Shown here one piece after another: positions 34,057-42,095 of a DNA stretch of 59,899 nucleotides. The translations under genes were made by a program, and so were the position numbers. Each line of letters begins with the position of its first letter. Position 1 is the first letter of the stretch. The DNA is from an uncultured Collinsella sp. (GTDB lineage: Bacteria; Actinomycetota; Coriobacteriia; Coriobacteriales; Coriobacteriaceae), in NCBI GenBank assembly GCA_934668875.1, contig CAKUON010000013.1, positions 1-59,899 of the forward strand, given 5' to 3'. The notes beneath the pieces were generated by a model that did not search any database, was not told the origin of the DNA, and saw only the letters and a program-made list of their open reading frames with translations.

Positions 34057-34665
34057 TTAGCTATGCCTGCGTGCCCCAGGTCGTTTGACATGCACGCCCG
34101 GTTGCTTCAGGCCCTCGGTAACTGCAGTCGTGTGTTGATATAGACGCCTTGTAGCCAAGGCATCAGCGAGCGCGGTATGCGGAGCGCCCTCGAAGCTGTA
34201 TCCCATGGCATCTGCCGCAGAGGTGAGCCTCCATCTTGAATGGGACTCTGAGAATGGGCCGTATACGCGCCCGAATTCCTCCATCGCATCGACAATTTCC
34301 GCTGTCTGCGGAATGATGACGCCCTCATGCTCGAGGAATCCAAGGTCGAAGCCGACATTCCATCCGACGATCTTCTCCGTGCGGTCGAATAGCGACTGGA
34401 CGGCCTCGAGATAATTCTTAAAAGGCTTATAGTTCGCCACCGAGTCGGGTGAGATGTGGTTCACGCGCTCCGCGGCAGGCCACTCGGTCTTATGCTGCGG
34501 CTTGACACGCAGGTGGACCGACGAGGGCGAATCCTGACCTTCGATATCGAGAACCATTGCCAGGGTCAAGATTTCATCGCCGTCAAAGGGGTCGAGCCCC
34601 GTCGTCTCGGTGTCGATAGTCATGCACTCGATGGGAGAGTCGAAAGGCACCAAGGTGATGCTCAT
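34057..34665 (-). CDS. DEDDh 3'-5' exonuclease (DnaQ-like)
   Basis: A 202-residue protein with the DEDDh exonuclease motifs: MTIDTETTGLDPFD (Exo I), GWNVGFDLGFLEHEG (Exo II) and HTALADALATRRLY (Exo III His and Asp). Members include the proofreading subunit of DNA polymerase III and free-standing nucleases. The ATG at 34,665 follows AAGGGGGG; the longer in-frame reading overlaps the upstream gene and is Arg/Ser-rich noise. It lies 13 bp after the 293-residue gene and probably shares its LexA-type box, which would fit a DNA-repair task. Confidence 0.85.
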   Translation of the reverse strand: MSITLVPFDSPIECMTIDTETTGLDPFDGDEILTLAMVLDIEGQDSPSSVHLRVKPQHKTEWPAAERVNHISPDSVANYKPFKNYLEAVQSLFDRTEKIVGWNVGFDLGFLEHEGVIIPQTAEIVDAMEEFGRVYGPFSESHSRWRLTSAADAMGYSFEGAPHTALADALATRRLYQHTTAVTEGLKQPGVHVKRPGARRHS

Positions 34666-34678
34666 CTTGCCGCCCCCC

Positions 34679-35560
34679 TTATGCCTGTCCGTAATGGAAA
34701 TAGGCAGTGCGATTGGGGGCCGTGGTATGAAGGGCGCCCTCGGTACCGCCACCCAGCTTCCTGCTGATCTGCGCGATGAGGTTTTTCGTGCCGGGCATCT
34801 CATGAGCTCGCTCGGTCTTGATATCGCTCTTTTGGACATAGCCCTCGTCGACAGACTCGTCCCACTCGTCCTGGGTCGCCTCGGTGTAGAAGACCGGCGC
34901 CTCGGGGTCGTTTTCGATAGCCTGAGAGGCAAGCGTATCGATGTGGCCGGTATTCCCCCTCACGGCAGCGTGGACAACGTCGTCGGTAAGTGCGCCGCCA
35001 TTCGCGATGTACTCATAGAGGCTCTGGTCGGCCGGGTCGGGAATCACGCGCCCGAACTGCTCATCCGTGACATAGCCCTCGTCGCCGATCCTGAACTGGC
35101 CATAGGGCCCCGCCGGCCATGGCATCGCGATACGCGAGAGCTCCGTGTCCGCCATGACATAGAATTTCATGACAGCGAGCTTGTCATCTCGCGAGATATA
35201 GTCCTGGACGGCAATAGACGCCTTCGGGTTGATGTGGGTTCGATCCGACGGCGAGAGTTCGAGGCCGCGATCGATCTCATATTCGGCCTGGGCGGTGGAG
35301 GCCGTGAAAAGGGCCCGTGCGAGCAGCCAGGACTTCTGACCCGCATACGTGTCGGGGACGATGCCGTCAAGAGCGACCTCGGCCACGGCCGAGAGAAGGT
35401 TCGGCTCTGCCATGATCGCACCGAGCGTGGCGACAGCCGGCCACTTAAGGTATCCCTCGCATTGCTGCGGGTCCATGATCATTTCGCGCGCGGCATCGAA
35501 AACGCGGTCGAGGTCGAGCGGGCCCAGCCCGGCCGCACCCGCTCTATCCAGTTTGTCCAT
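34679..35560 (-). CDS. Hypothetical protein, probably SOS-controlled
   Basis: A 293-residue soluble acidic protein, family not recognised. Helical N-terminus (DLDRVFDAAREMIMDPQQCE), then a central region with KFYVMADTELSRIAMPWPAG and YVTDEQFGRVIPDPADQSLY, and a C-terminal TKNLIAQISRKLGGGTEGAL. The text VMADTELSRIAMPWPAGPYG resembles proteins predicted to handle conjugative DNA but this is too weak to name. A LexA-type box lies 70 bp upstream of the start and the exonuclease gene follows directly. Confidence 0.6.
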   Translation of the reverse strand: MDKLDRAGAAGLGPLDLDRVFDAAREMIMDPQQCEGYLKWPAVATLGAIMAEPNLLSAVAEVALDGIVPDTYAGQKSWLLARALFTASTAQAEYEIDRGLELSPSDRTHINPKASIAVQDYISRDDKLAVMKFYVMADTELSRIAMPWPAGPYGQFRIGDEGYVTDEQFGRVIPDPADQSLYEYIANGGALTDDVVHAAVRGNTGHIDTLASQAIENDPEAPVFYTEATQDEWDESVDEGYVQKSDIKTERAHEMPGTKNLIAQISRKLGGGTEGALHTTAPNRTAYFHYGQA

Positions 35561-35630
35561 ACGGCTCTCCCTTCGGTCATAGTTCCGTTGGTTGTATCGT
35601 CCGCCCTTGGGCTTGTCGATGAGAGCCGTT

Positions 35631-35642
35631 GAACAACTGTTC
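35631..35642 (-). promoter_or_regulatory. LexA-type SOS box, copy 3
   Basis: GAACAACTGTTC fits GAACNNNNGTTC. It is 70 bp upstream of the 293-residue gene. The 17-bp neighbourhood TTGAACAACTGTTCCTA is identical to that of copy 4. Confidence 0.7.
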
Positions 35643-35653
35643 CTAGATTTTGG

Positions 35654-37567
35654 TTAATGTTTAAGCGACTGAGCGTGGGGGAGGGTCACGTCGCGCTCCA
35701 TCGACACAACCCCATCAGGCGATGCCGTGCTTTTGGTCGCAAGTCGAAGGGAGTCAATGATCTTTTTCGTGCTGGGGCTGCAATCGACTCTGTGGGGAGC
35801 CACGCTCAGCTCTTCATACTGATCGAGGATCACGTCCACCTTCCGCGACTCGTCGAAGGTCTGGCCGCGGTAGAGCGTATAGTCGTGCCCGCCGATGCTG
35901 ACAAGGCCGTCTGGCATAAGGGCAATGTCCTTCGCTTCAATCGCCGGCACGATGGCGAAATTTACGCCTGCGGCGATGGCGATATCCTTATATTCAGGGG
36001 GAATGACCATCTCGCGGAATTCCGGCAGGTCCCTCATCGAAAGAAACGCGTTCATGTTAATTTCGACGGCCTCGTATCCGCCCCGTCCGGCGCCATCGAT
36101 AACGGAGCCGAATATCTCCGAGTCCATGAGAATGCCGGGCAAGGGATCCACACTTGACCTCTGCATGTAGACGGTACGGTCCCCTTGGGCAGGTCCGTCG
36201 AGGTTCACAGTCACATCCGACCAAAGCGAGCCGAATGAGTCAGAGCCGTCGGTCACATCGAAGGCTTGGATGCAGAGCGTGTCGTTCTCCTCGTAGAATT
36301 GCTTTACCAGCTCCACGGTCTTCGGCTCACCGTCAACCGAGTAGTTGACCTTGATGCCGCCCTTGGTGGTTGCGTCCACATAGAGGCTGCTGTCCTCGAT
36401 GCGCTTTTTGAGGTTCTCTCTATAGGAGGCCAGCGATCCTGGGAGCGCCTGGATCTGAGAAAGGCCTTTTTCCAATTGGTCAATATCGACAACGACGGGC
36501 TGTTCGATTTTAGGGAACGGGCCCAGCTGAAACGCCTTCATCGCATAGTCACTTCGATCCTCTCGGGCCGTCATGACGAGGGCGGCGTCGCTTGGAAACA
36601 GCGTAGTACCGTCAACCCTAACGATTCTGACGGCATCTCGCCTTGTAACCGATGCCACAGACTGAAGGACATTGGACGATGCCTGATCGATATTTCCGAG
36701 AACGATGGCGCCACCGCTTGCGGCAGAGATGACACCCGGCCTGATTGGGCGTCCGCCGCCGATAATGCTTGCGAGGCTCGCCGTCCCGATATCGGAGACG
36801 ACGGCAACGTTACCCTTTGCACCGACGCCGGCAAGGTCCCTCATGAGCGTCGCCTCATCGCTTTCGCCGACGCGGAAGAACGCGCGAAGCGCCTCTCCCG
36901 CACGCTCCGGGCTATCCGTCTCAATTAGAATGGGAATCCGCGTCGCAAGGGCCTCGGCCACAGCGGAAACGGCCGCAGGCGGATAAACCGGGCTTAGCTG
37001 ATCGGGTTCAACCGGCATAGATCTTCCGATTAGTTTCTCGGGATTACCCAAAGAGTCAGATGAGATTGAGTCCAAAGCCTGAAGGCTCGGATGGGCCGGC
37101 CTCAATCCGCGCGGGGTCGCCGCGGAAACGACTCCCTGGAGATTCAACTCATGACAGAGGTTCTCGACTGCAACAGTGCCCCGACACGACGTTACGTTGC
37201 CGCCGAAGTCCAGCGATCCGAAAAACAGCTTATCCTTGAGAAACTCTGAATCCAGTTGTCCCGAGACACTCAGAATGCCAAGAGCGATAGGAAGAGCAAG
37301 AGAATCGGGGGTCCGCAATCGGCCCGAGAAGCTCCTGTTATAACCGGGGGAAGGCATTAGCTCGATGGAGATATTGTCCCGGGGTACGGTGTACCCCTGC
37401 GCCTTAAGGGCGCATCTGACGATACCTCGCAACTCCACGGCGGCATTATCCTGAACACCCGCAATGGTTATGCCGGGTAATCCAGGCTGCATTTCAATTG
37501 CGATGTCAATGGGCACCGCAGAGGCGGCCTCTACAACAGCCCCATGGACAACAGAACGCTTGGCCAT
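35654..37567 (-). CDS. ComM/YifB-like protein with degenerate ATPase motifs
   Basis: A 637-residue protein. Residues 1 to about 130 follow the N-terminal domain of ComM (IEMQPGLPGITIAGVQDNAA, then SLALPIALGILSVSGQL and FFGSLDFGGNVTSCRGTVAV). The middle follows the ComM AAA+ core, with SIIGGGRPIRPGVISAASGG matching the family SLIGGGxxPRPGEISLAHxG segment. However, the Walker A is replaced by ILIETDSPERAG and the Walker B by IVLGNID, so ATP hydrolysis is doubtful. The C-terminal 250 residues are unrelated to ComM. ComM is a branch-migration helicase of natural transformation. The ATG at 37,567 has GGAG 6 bp upstream; a LexA-type box lies 66 bp upstream. It is the last sizeable gene of the element. 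Confidence 0.65.
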   Translation of the reverse strand: MAKRSVVHGAVVEAASAVPIDIAIEMQPGLPGITIAGVQDNAAVELRGIVRCALKAQGYTVPRDNISIELMPSPGYNRSFSGRLRTPDSLALPIALGILSVSGQLDSEFLKDKLFFGSLDFGGNVTSCRGTVAVENLCHELNLQGVVSAATPRGLRPAHPSLQALDSISSDSLGNPEKLIGRSMPVEPDQLSPVYPPAAVSAVAEALATRIPILIETDSPERAGEALRAFFRVGESDEATLMRDLAGVGAKGNVAVVSDIGTASLASIIGGGRPIRPGVISAASGGAIVLGNIDQASSNVLQSVASVTRRDAVRIVRVDGTTLFPSDAALVMTAREDRSDYAMKAFQLGPFPKIEQPVVVDIDQLEKGLSQIQALPGSLASYRENLKKRIEDSSLYVDATTKGGIKVNYSVDGEPKTVELVKQFYEENDTLCIQAFDVTDGSDSFGSLWSDVTVNLDGPAQGDRTVYMQRSSVDPLPGILMDSEIFGSVIDGAGRGGYEAVEINMNAFLSMRDLPEFREMVIPPEYKDIAIAAGVNFAIVPAIEAKDIALMPDGLVSIGGHDYTLYRGQTFDESRKVDVILDQYEELSVAPHRVDCSPSTKKIIDSLRLATKSTASPDGVVSMERDVTLPHAQSLKH

Positions 37568-37633
37568 ATCATGCTCCATTCCTCAATGGTCTTGAGGTAA
37601 GTTTGATATTGGCGACGGTTGGGCGAACCCATT

Positions 37634-37645
37634 GAACAACTGTTC
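37634..37645 (-). promoter_or_regulatory. LexA-type SOS box, copy 4
   Basis: GAACAACTGTTC, identical to copy 3, 66 bp upstream of the ComM-like start. Confidence 0.7.
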
Positions 37646-37816
37646 CTAAACATCAACGGAGTCAAACGTCCATTCAACTTAAGCCCGTATTCATGCGCAA
37701 ATCAGTGGTGGATAGTGGTGGATAGCCAGAAGAAACCAGTGGATTCTAGAAGGAATAGCCAATAGTAAAGCGGTTCCCCCGATTGACTGTATATCAGGGA
37801 AACCGCTGGTAGATAG

Positions 37817-37862
37817 TGGTGGGCCCTCCGGGATTCGAACCCAGAACCCAGGGATTATGAGT
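37817..37862 (-). repeat. tRNA(CAU) 3'-half copy, inverted (attachment-site-like)
   Basis: The minus strand carries 46 bp identical to 38,326-38,371: the anticodon loop CTCATAA, anticodon-stem 3' strand, T arm and acceptor 3' strand with encoded CCA. The 5' half of the tRNA is missing, so it is not a functional gene. It points away from the copy at 38,326. Confidence 0.8.
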
Positions 37863-37866
37863 ATGA

Positions 37867-38139
37867 TCAAAGTTCCATCGAGGAGCATTTAGACATCGAT
37901 GTCAGCTCACAGGTCAATTGGCACCAGCTGCCAGGTGTGTGCACGGCATCCTCGCCGGGATTTCGGAATTCAACGCTGATACCGGGACTCTCCAACTCAT
38001 GAGCCATCGCGTAGGGTTTGGCTTGACCGAAGAGATTCCGGTTGCGTCCAACCTCGTCACATATGGCCCAGCCGCGATAGTGAGTGATTGGGGCGGCCAC
38101 ATGCTCAACCCTTAGCGCCTCGATCTGCCACGTAACCAC
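37867..38139 (-). CDS. Small hypothetical protein between the two tRNA fragments
   Basis: A 90-residue protein with a GTG start and no clear ribosome-binding site. Content is protein-like: VEHVAAPITHYRGWAICDEV, NRNLFGQAKPYAMAHELESP. The stop lies 5 bp from the inverted tRNA fragment. Family unknown. It may be a terminal gene of the element or a remnant. Confidence 0.35.
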   Translation of the reverse strand: MVTWQIEALRVEHVAAPITHYRGWAICDEVGRNRNLFGQAKPYAMAHELESPGISVEFRNPGEDAVHTPGSWCQLTCELTSMSKCSSMEL

Positions 38140-38325
38140 AGCGCAATCATAGGAAAACCTAATGACTTTGAATATCGACTGCTTTTATCGGATACCAAAG
38201 AAGCAGTCTGTCAATAAGTATCAATTAGCCATTTCGAGTAAAACTAAGGTACAGCAGAATTTGTAATCCGCTGCTATCCACACTTATATTTACGTTTCCG
38301 CACTTGAATACGGTTTTGAGTATGG

Positions 38326-38371
38326 ACTCATAATCCCTGGGTTCTGGGTTCGAATCCCGGAGGGCCCACCA
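38326..38371 (+). repeat. tRNA(CAU) 3'-half, probable right attachment site (attR)
   Basis: Reads from the anticodon loop (anticodon CAU, Met or modified Ile) to the encoded CCA. The T arm (CTGGG, TTCGAAT, CCCGG) and acceptor 3' strand AGGGCCC are intact, but the acceptor 5' strand and D arm are absent upstream. A strong terminator follows at 38,382, as expected for the native tRNA gene end. Integration into the 3' end of a tRNA gene leaves exactly such a fragment at the distal boundary, so the element probably ends here and the complete tRNA lies at its far left end, outside the window. Confidence 0.75.
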
Positions 38372-38381
38372 GAATTTCCGG

Positions 38382-38415
38382 AAGGCCAGACATGAAGTCT
38401 GGCCTTCTTTCTTTT
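38382..38415 (+). terminator. Terminator of the disrupted tRNA gene
   Basis: AAGGCCAGAC (38,382-38,391) pairs with GTCTGGCCTT (38,397-38,406), followed by CTTTCTTTT. Confidence 0.85.
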
Positions 38416-38503
38416 ATACAGCCTAAATATCGGTCGATAAGTGGCCGCCTTGCCGCTTCCGGGCGCCCCAGGTCGGCCGTCCGGGGTGCCGCCGCCACGG
38501 AAC

Positions 38504-38643
38504 CGGCCCATCTACTACGTTTTGGCCGGACCCCTCGACCATACCCCCGATTTCGATAAAACCGCAGGCCGTCTACCTGCGGTTTTAATTTTGTCCAAGG
38601 CGCTATGGTCGGGGGATGCCGCCCGAACGTAGTAGATGGGCGG
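38504..38643. repeat. Long imperfect inverted repeat around a terminator
   Basis: The arm at 38,504-38,542 (contains CCCATCTACTACGTT and CTCGACCAT) is repeated in inverse orientation at 38,605-38,643. Between them is a perfect terminator-like hairpin, AAAACCGCAGG and CCTGCGGTTTT, at about 38,557-38,587. Probably an intergenic repeat element of the host genome. The region 38,140-38,856 holds no supported gene. Confidence 0.6.
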
Positions 38644-38670
38644 CTTTCGTGGCGGGCGTCCCGCGGGGCG

Positions 38671-38730
38671 GGCCCCGCGGGCGTGATCTGGCCGTGGGCG
38701 GGCCCCGCGGGCGTGATCTGGCCGTGGGCG
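38671..38730 (+). repeat. Two tandem copies of a 30-bp GC-rich unit
   Basis: 38,671-38,700 and 38,701-38,730 are identical (begin GGCCCCGCGGGCGTGATCTG). Intergenic. Confidence 0.85.
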
Positions 38731-38815
38731 GGCCTTTCCTGCGCCCGGCCTCGGGTCCGGCACCGCCCCATCCCGCTGCCATCCTGCGCCGCCGGAAGTT
38801 TTTCCAAAAATGTCC

Positions 38816-38844
38816 TTGCATCGGCGTTCGAGTTCCCGTATAGT
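38816..38844 (+). promoter_or_regulatory. Promoter of tRNA-Ala
   Basis: TTGCAT (38,816-38,821), 17 bp, TATAGT (38,839-38,844), 12 bp before the tRNA. Confidence 0.8.
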
Positions 38845-38856
38845 ACTTTTTCGCAC

Positions 38857-38929
38857 GGGGGCGTAGCTCAGCTGGGAGAGCGCTTGACTGGCAGTCAAGA
38901 GGTCAGGGGTTCGATCCCCCTCGTCTCCA
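38857..38929 (+). tRNA. tRNA-Ala (GGC)
   Basis: A complete cloverleaf of 73 nt: acceptor GGGGGCG with CGTCTCC, D arm GCTC/GAGC, anticodon stem CTTGA with TCAAG around CTGGCAG (anticodon GGC), T arm AGGGG with CCCCT. CCA is not encoded. It has its own promoter, and a terminator follows. Confidence 0.95.
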
Positions 38930-38945
38930 CCCGAGCATTGAATGA

Positions 38946-38973
38946 GGCTCCAACGCAAGTTGGGGCCTTTTTT
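38946..38973 (+). terminator. Terminator after tRNA-Ala
   Basis: GGCTCCAAC pairs with GTTGGGGCC around GCAA, followed by TTTTTT. It ends 32 bp before the ABC-F start. Confidence 0.88.
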
Positions 38974-39004
38974 CATATAGGCACACAAGGTCAAAGGCGG
39001 CACC

Positions 39005-41035
39005 ATGATCCTCCTGGTCGACAAGATCGAAAAAAGCTTCGGCGCGCGCGTCCTCTTTAGCGGCGCGTCCTTCCAGATCAACCCCGGCGAGCGCTTCGCG
39101 CTCGTGGGACCCAACGGCGCCGGCAAAACCACCATGCTCAAGATCATCATGGGCATCGACAGCCCCGACGCCGGCCAGGTCCAGTACGCCAAGGATTGCC
39201 AGGTGGGCTACCTCGAGCAAGAAACCAACCTGGAGCAAAAGGACACCACCATCCTTGCCGAGGTCATGGCCGCCGCCAAGGAAATCCGTCGCATGGGTGA
39301 GCGCGCCAACGAGCTGCAGGCCCAGATCACCGAGCTCTCCGAGCAAGGCAAGGACGTCGACGCCCTCCTTAACGAGTACGGCCAGGTCCAGGACCGCTTT
39401 GAGCACCTGGGCGGCTACGAGCTCGAGAGCAACGCCCGCAAGATCCTGTCCGGCCTGGGCTTTAAGGTCACCGACTTTGAGCGCCCCTGCTCCGAGTTCT
39501 CCGGCGGCTGGCAGATGCGCATCGCGCTCGCCAAGCTCTTCCTGCGCCATCCCGACCTGCTGCTTCTGGACGAGCCCACCAACCACCTGGACCTCGAGAG
39601 CGTCCAGTGGCTGCGCGGCTTTATCGCCAGCTACGACGGCGCCGTCCTCATCGTCAGCCACGACCGTGCCTTCATGGACGCCTGCGTCGACCACGTCGCC
39701 GCCCTCGAGAACCGCCGCGTGACCACCTACACCGGCAACTACAGCAGCTACCTTAAGCAGCGCGAGGACAACCTGGAGCAGATGCGCGCCAAACGCGCCG
39801 CCCAGGAGCGCGACATCGCCCACATGCAGGTCTTTGTCGACAAGTTCCGCTACAAGCCCACCAAGGCCGCCCAAGCGCAGGAGCGCATCCGCAAGATCGA
39901 GCAGATCAAAAAGGAGCTCGTCATCCTGCCCGAGGGCCACAAGCACATCGACTTTAAGTTCCCCGATCCGCCGCGCTCCGGCGACATGGTCGTGGGCCTG
40001 GAGGGCGTATCCAAGTCCTACGGTGACAAGCACATCTACAGCGACATTGACCTTAAGCTCTACCGCGGCGAGCACGTGGCACTCGTCGGCCCCAACGGCG
40101 CCGGCAAGTCCACGCTCATGAAACTCCTCGCCGGCCTTGAGCCGCCCACCACCGGCACCCGCGACCTGGGCACCAACGTGGGCGTGGCCTACTACGCCCA
40201 GCACGCTCTCGAGGGGCTGACCGAGTCCAACACCGTCCTGCAAGAGATCGACACCGTCACGCCCAAGTGGACCGTTCCGCAGCAGCGCAGCCTGCTGGGT
40301 GCCTTCCTGTTTAGCGACAACGACGCAATCGAAAAGCAGGTCCGCGTCCTCTCCGGCGGCGAAAAAGCGCGTCTGGCCCTGGCCAAGATGCTCGTGGCGC
40401 CCGAGGCACTCCTGTGCCTGGACGAGCCCACCAACCACCTGGACATCGACTCGGTGGATATGCTCGAGAACGCCCTGCAAAACTTCCCCGGTACCATCGT
40501 GCTGATCAGCCATGACGAGCACCTGGTACGCGCCGTGGCCAACCGCGTCATCGACATCCGCGACGGCAAGGTCACGGTCTACGACGGCGACTACGACTAC
40601 TACCTCTACAAGCGCGAGGACCTCGCAGCCCGCGCCGCCGCCGAGGCGGCAGGGGAGGGTGCGCCGGCCACGGCCAAGTCCGCCAAGGTCACTGCGGCCC
40701 AGCCCGATGCGCCCGCCGCCTCCAAGCCTGCTGAGGGTAAAAAGACCAAGGAGCAAAAGCGCGCCGAGGCCCAGGCCCGCGCCGCGCTCAACAAAAAGCT
40801 CAAAGGCGTGCGCAACCAGCTCAAGAAGATCGAGGCGGAGCTCGACAAAAAGCGCGCCCGCTATGACGAGCTTATGGAATTGATGGCAAGCGAAGAGCTT
40901 TATGCCGATCAAGACAAGTTCAACGCCGCGCTGGGGGAATATAACGGCCTTAAGCAAGAGCTACCCAAGCTCGAGGACGAATGGCTGGAGCTTTCCACCC
41001 AGATCGAAGAGGAGACCTCGCGTGAACTCTCGTAA
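39005..41035 (+). CDS. ABC-F family ATPase
   Basis: A 676-residue protein with two ABC domains and no membrane segments. Walker A motifs are GPNGAGKTT near residue 37 and GPNGAGKST in the second domain; signatures are [13 protein letters not shown] and [13 protein letters not shown]; both are followed by LDEPTNHLD. The linker between domains (about 250-320) and the C-terminal Ala/Lys-rich coiled coil are typical of the Uup/YdiF branch. ABC-F proteins bind the ribosomal E site and relieve stalling or protect against antibiotics; which applies here cannot be told. It starts the long housekeeping run and overlaps the next gene by 14 bp. Confidence 0.92.
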   Translation: MILLVDKIEKSFGARVLFSGASFQINPGERFALVGPNGAGKTTMLKIIMGIDSPDAGQVQYAKDCQVGYLEQETNLEQKDTTILAEVMAAAKEIRRMGERANELQAQITELSEQGKDVDALLNEYGQVQDRFEHLGGYELESNARKILSGLGFKVTDFERPCSEFSGGWQMRIALAKLFLRHPDLLLLDEPTNHLDLESVQWLRGFIASYDGAVLIVSHDRAFMDACVDHVAALENRRVTTYTGNYSSYLKQREDNLEQMRAKRAAQERDIAHMQVFVDKFRYKPTKAAQAQERIRKIEQIKKELVILPEGHKHIDFKFPDPPRSGDMVVGLEGVSKSYGDKHIYSDIDLKLYRGEHVALVGPNGAGKSTLMKLLAGLEPPTTGTRDLGTNVGVAYYAQHALEGLTESNTVLQEIDTVTPKWTVPQQRSLLGAFLFSDNDAIEKQVRVLSGGEKARLALAKMLVAPEALLCLDEPTNHLDIDSVDMLENALQNFPGTIVLISHDEHLVRAVANRVIDIRDGKVTVYDGDYDYYLYKREDLAARAAAEAAGEGAPATAKSAKVTAAQPDAPAASKPAEGKKTKEQKRAEAQARAALNKKLKGVRNQLKKIEAELDKKRARYDELMELMASEELYADQDKFNAALGEYNGLKQELPKLEDEWLELSTQIEEETSRELS

Positions 41036-41318
41036 GGCCGCTGCCGTGGCAATGAGCATCATCGCCATCGCCTGTCGCATCTGCGGCATTTTTATGAGCG
41101 CGATGACCGTGCTGCTGTGTTTTAGCGGCCTCACCGCCAAGCTGCAGATCGTGGGCTTTGTCGTCGAGCTTTCGCGCGCCCTGCCGAGCGCCATCGCCGG
41201 CTACGGCGTCATCACGTCGCCCTTTGGCGGCGTGTTTCGCCTGGATTACGCCATCGTCGCCGTGATCCTGTTTGTGATTGACTACCTGCTCACACGCGCC
41301 TCGCGTCGCGTCCGCTAG
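41022..41318 (+). CDS. Small membrane protein
   Basis: A 98-residue protein with about three hydrophobic segments ([57 protein letters not shown]). The GTG at 41,022 lies within the end of the ABC-F gene with GAGGAG about 6 bp upstream. Function unknown; position suggests co-expression with its neighbours. Confidence 0.65.
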   Translation: MNSRKAAAVAMSIIAIACRICGIFMSAMTVLLCFSGLTAKLQIVGFVVELSRALPSAIAGYGVITSPFGGVFRLDYAIVAVILFVIDYLLTRASRRVR

Positions 41319-41327
41319 GGGAGCGCC

Positions 41328-42011
41328 ATGTCCAGCAGCTACCTCATGAACCTGCTCGCCAGCGCCGTCGCCGTCATCGTGGGCATCGTGATCCACGAGA
41401 GCGCGCACGCCGCCGCGGCCTGGGCACTCGGCGATAAGACGGCCCGTTCGCGCGGACGCGTCTCGCTCAACCCGCTCAACCACATCGACCCGTTTGGCAC
41501 CATCATCCTGCCGCTGCTCATGCTTGCCGCCGGCGGCCCGGTGTTCGCCTTCGCCAAGCCCGTGCCGGTCTACCTCAACAACCTCAAACACCCCAAGCGC
41601 GACGAGGTTCTGGTGAGCGTGGCCGGCCCCGCGTCGAACATTGCACTTGCGTGTCTTGCCGCAGCCTTCATGCGACTAGCTTACGGCAACCTCTACGCCA
41701 GCATGTCCTTTGCCCTGGCGTCACAGATCATGAACTTCGGCGCCACGTTTATCGTGGTCAACCTGTCACTCGCGTTCTTCAACCTCATCCCGATCCCGCC
41801 ACTCGATGGCTCGTCGATCATCGTGCCCTTCCTCAAAGGCAAGGCGCTCAACGACTACTATCACCTGCAGCAATACGCCATGCCCATCCTCATCATTGTG
41901 CTGTACCTGCTGCCCATGTGGACAGGCATCGACGTGATCGGCCGCTATTTCGACGTTACCGTGTATCCGCTTGCTGAGCAGCTGCTCAACTTCGCAATCG
42001 CCGGCATCTAA
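41328..42011 (+). CDS. Site-2 protease family membrane metallopeptidase (M50)
   Basis: A 227-residue polytopic protein. The zinc motif HESAH is at residues about 24-28 inside the first helix, and the second motif IPPLDGSSI (N/D-P-x-x-D-G type) is near 157, as in the compact M50B proteases without a PDZ domain. They cut membrane-embedded substrates; the substrate here is unknown. RBS GGGGAG. Its usual neighbour in Actinobacteria and Firmicutes is scpA, as here. Confidence 0.88.
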   Translation: MSSSYLMNLLASAVAVIVGIVIHESAHAAAAWALGDKTARSRGRVSLNPLNHIDPFGTIILPLLMLAAGGPVFAFAKPVPVYLNNLKHPKRDEVLVSVAGPASNIALACLAAAFMRLAYGNLYASMSFALASQIMNFGATFIVVNLSLAFFNLIPIPPLDGSSIIVPFLKGKALNDYYHLQQYAMPILIIVLYLLPMWTGIDVIGRYFDVTVYPLAEQLLNFAIAGI

Positions 42012-42095
42012 GGTAAACTTACAGGTCGACCGTGCAAAACGGTCGCAACATGCACCCAAACCGCGCCGCGAAGGCGCCGTCAAAGGAGGTCGAAA

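Larger units (their letters stand above)
37568..37866. other. Intergenic end of the mobile element
   Basis: Contains LexA box copy 4, a short direct repeat of GGTGGATAGT (37,709-37,728) and the inverted tRNA fragment at 37,817-37,862. No gene is supported. Confidence 0.5.

Noticed and set aside
37817..38371. Functional tRNA-Met genes
   Set aside because: Both copies lack the acceptor 5' strand and the D arm; the upstream sequences do not pair.
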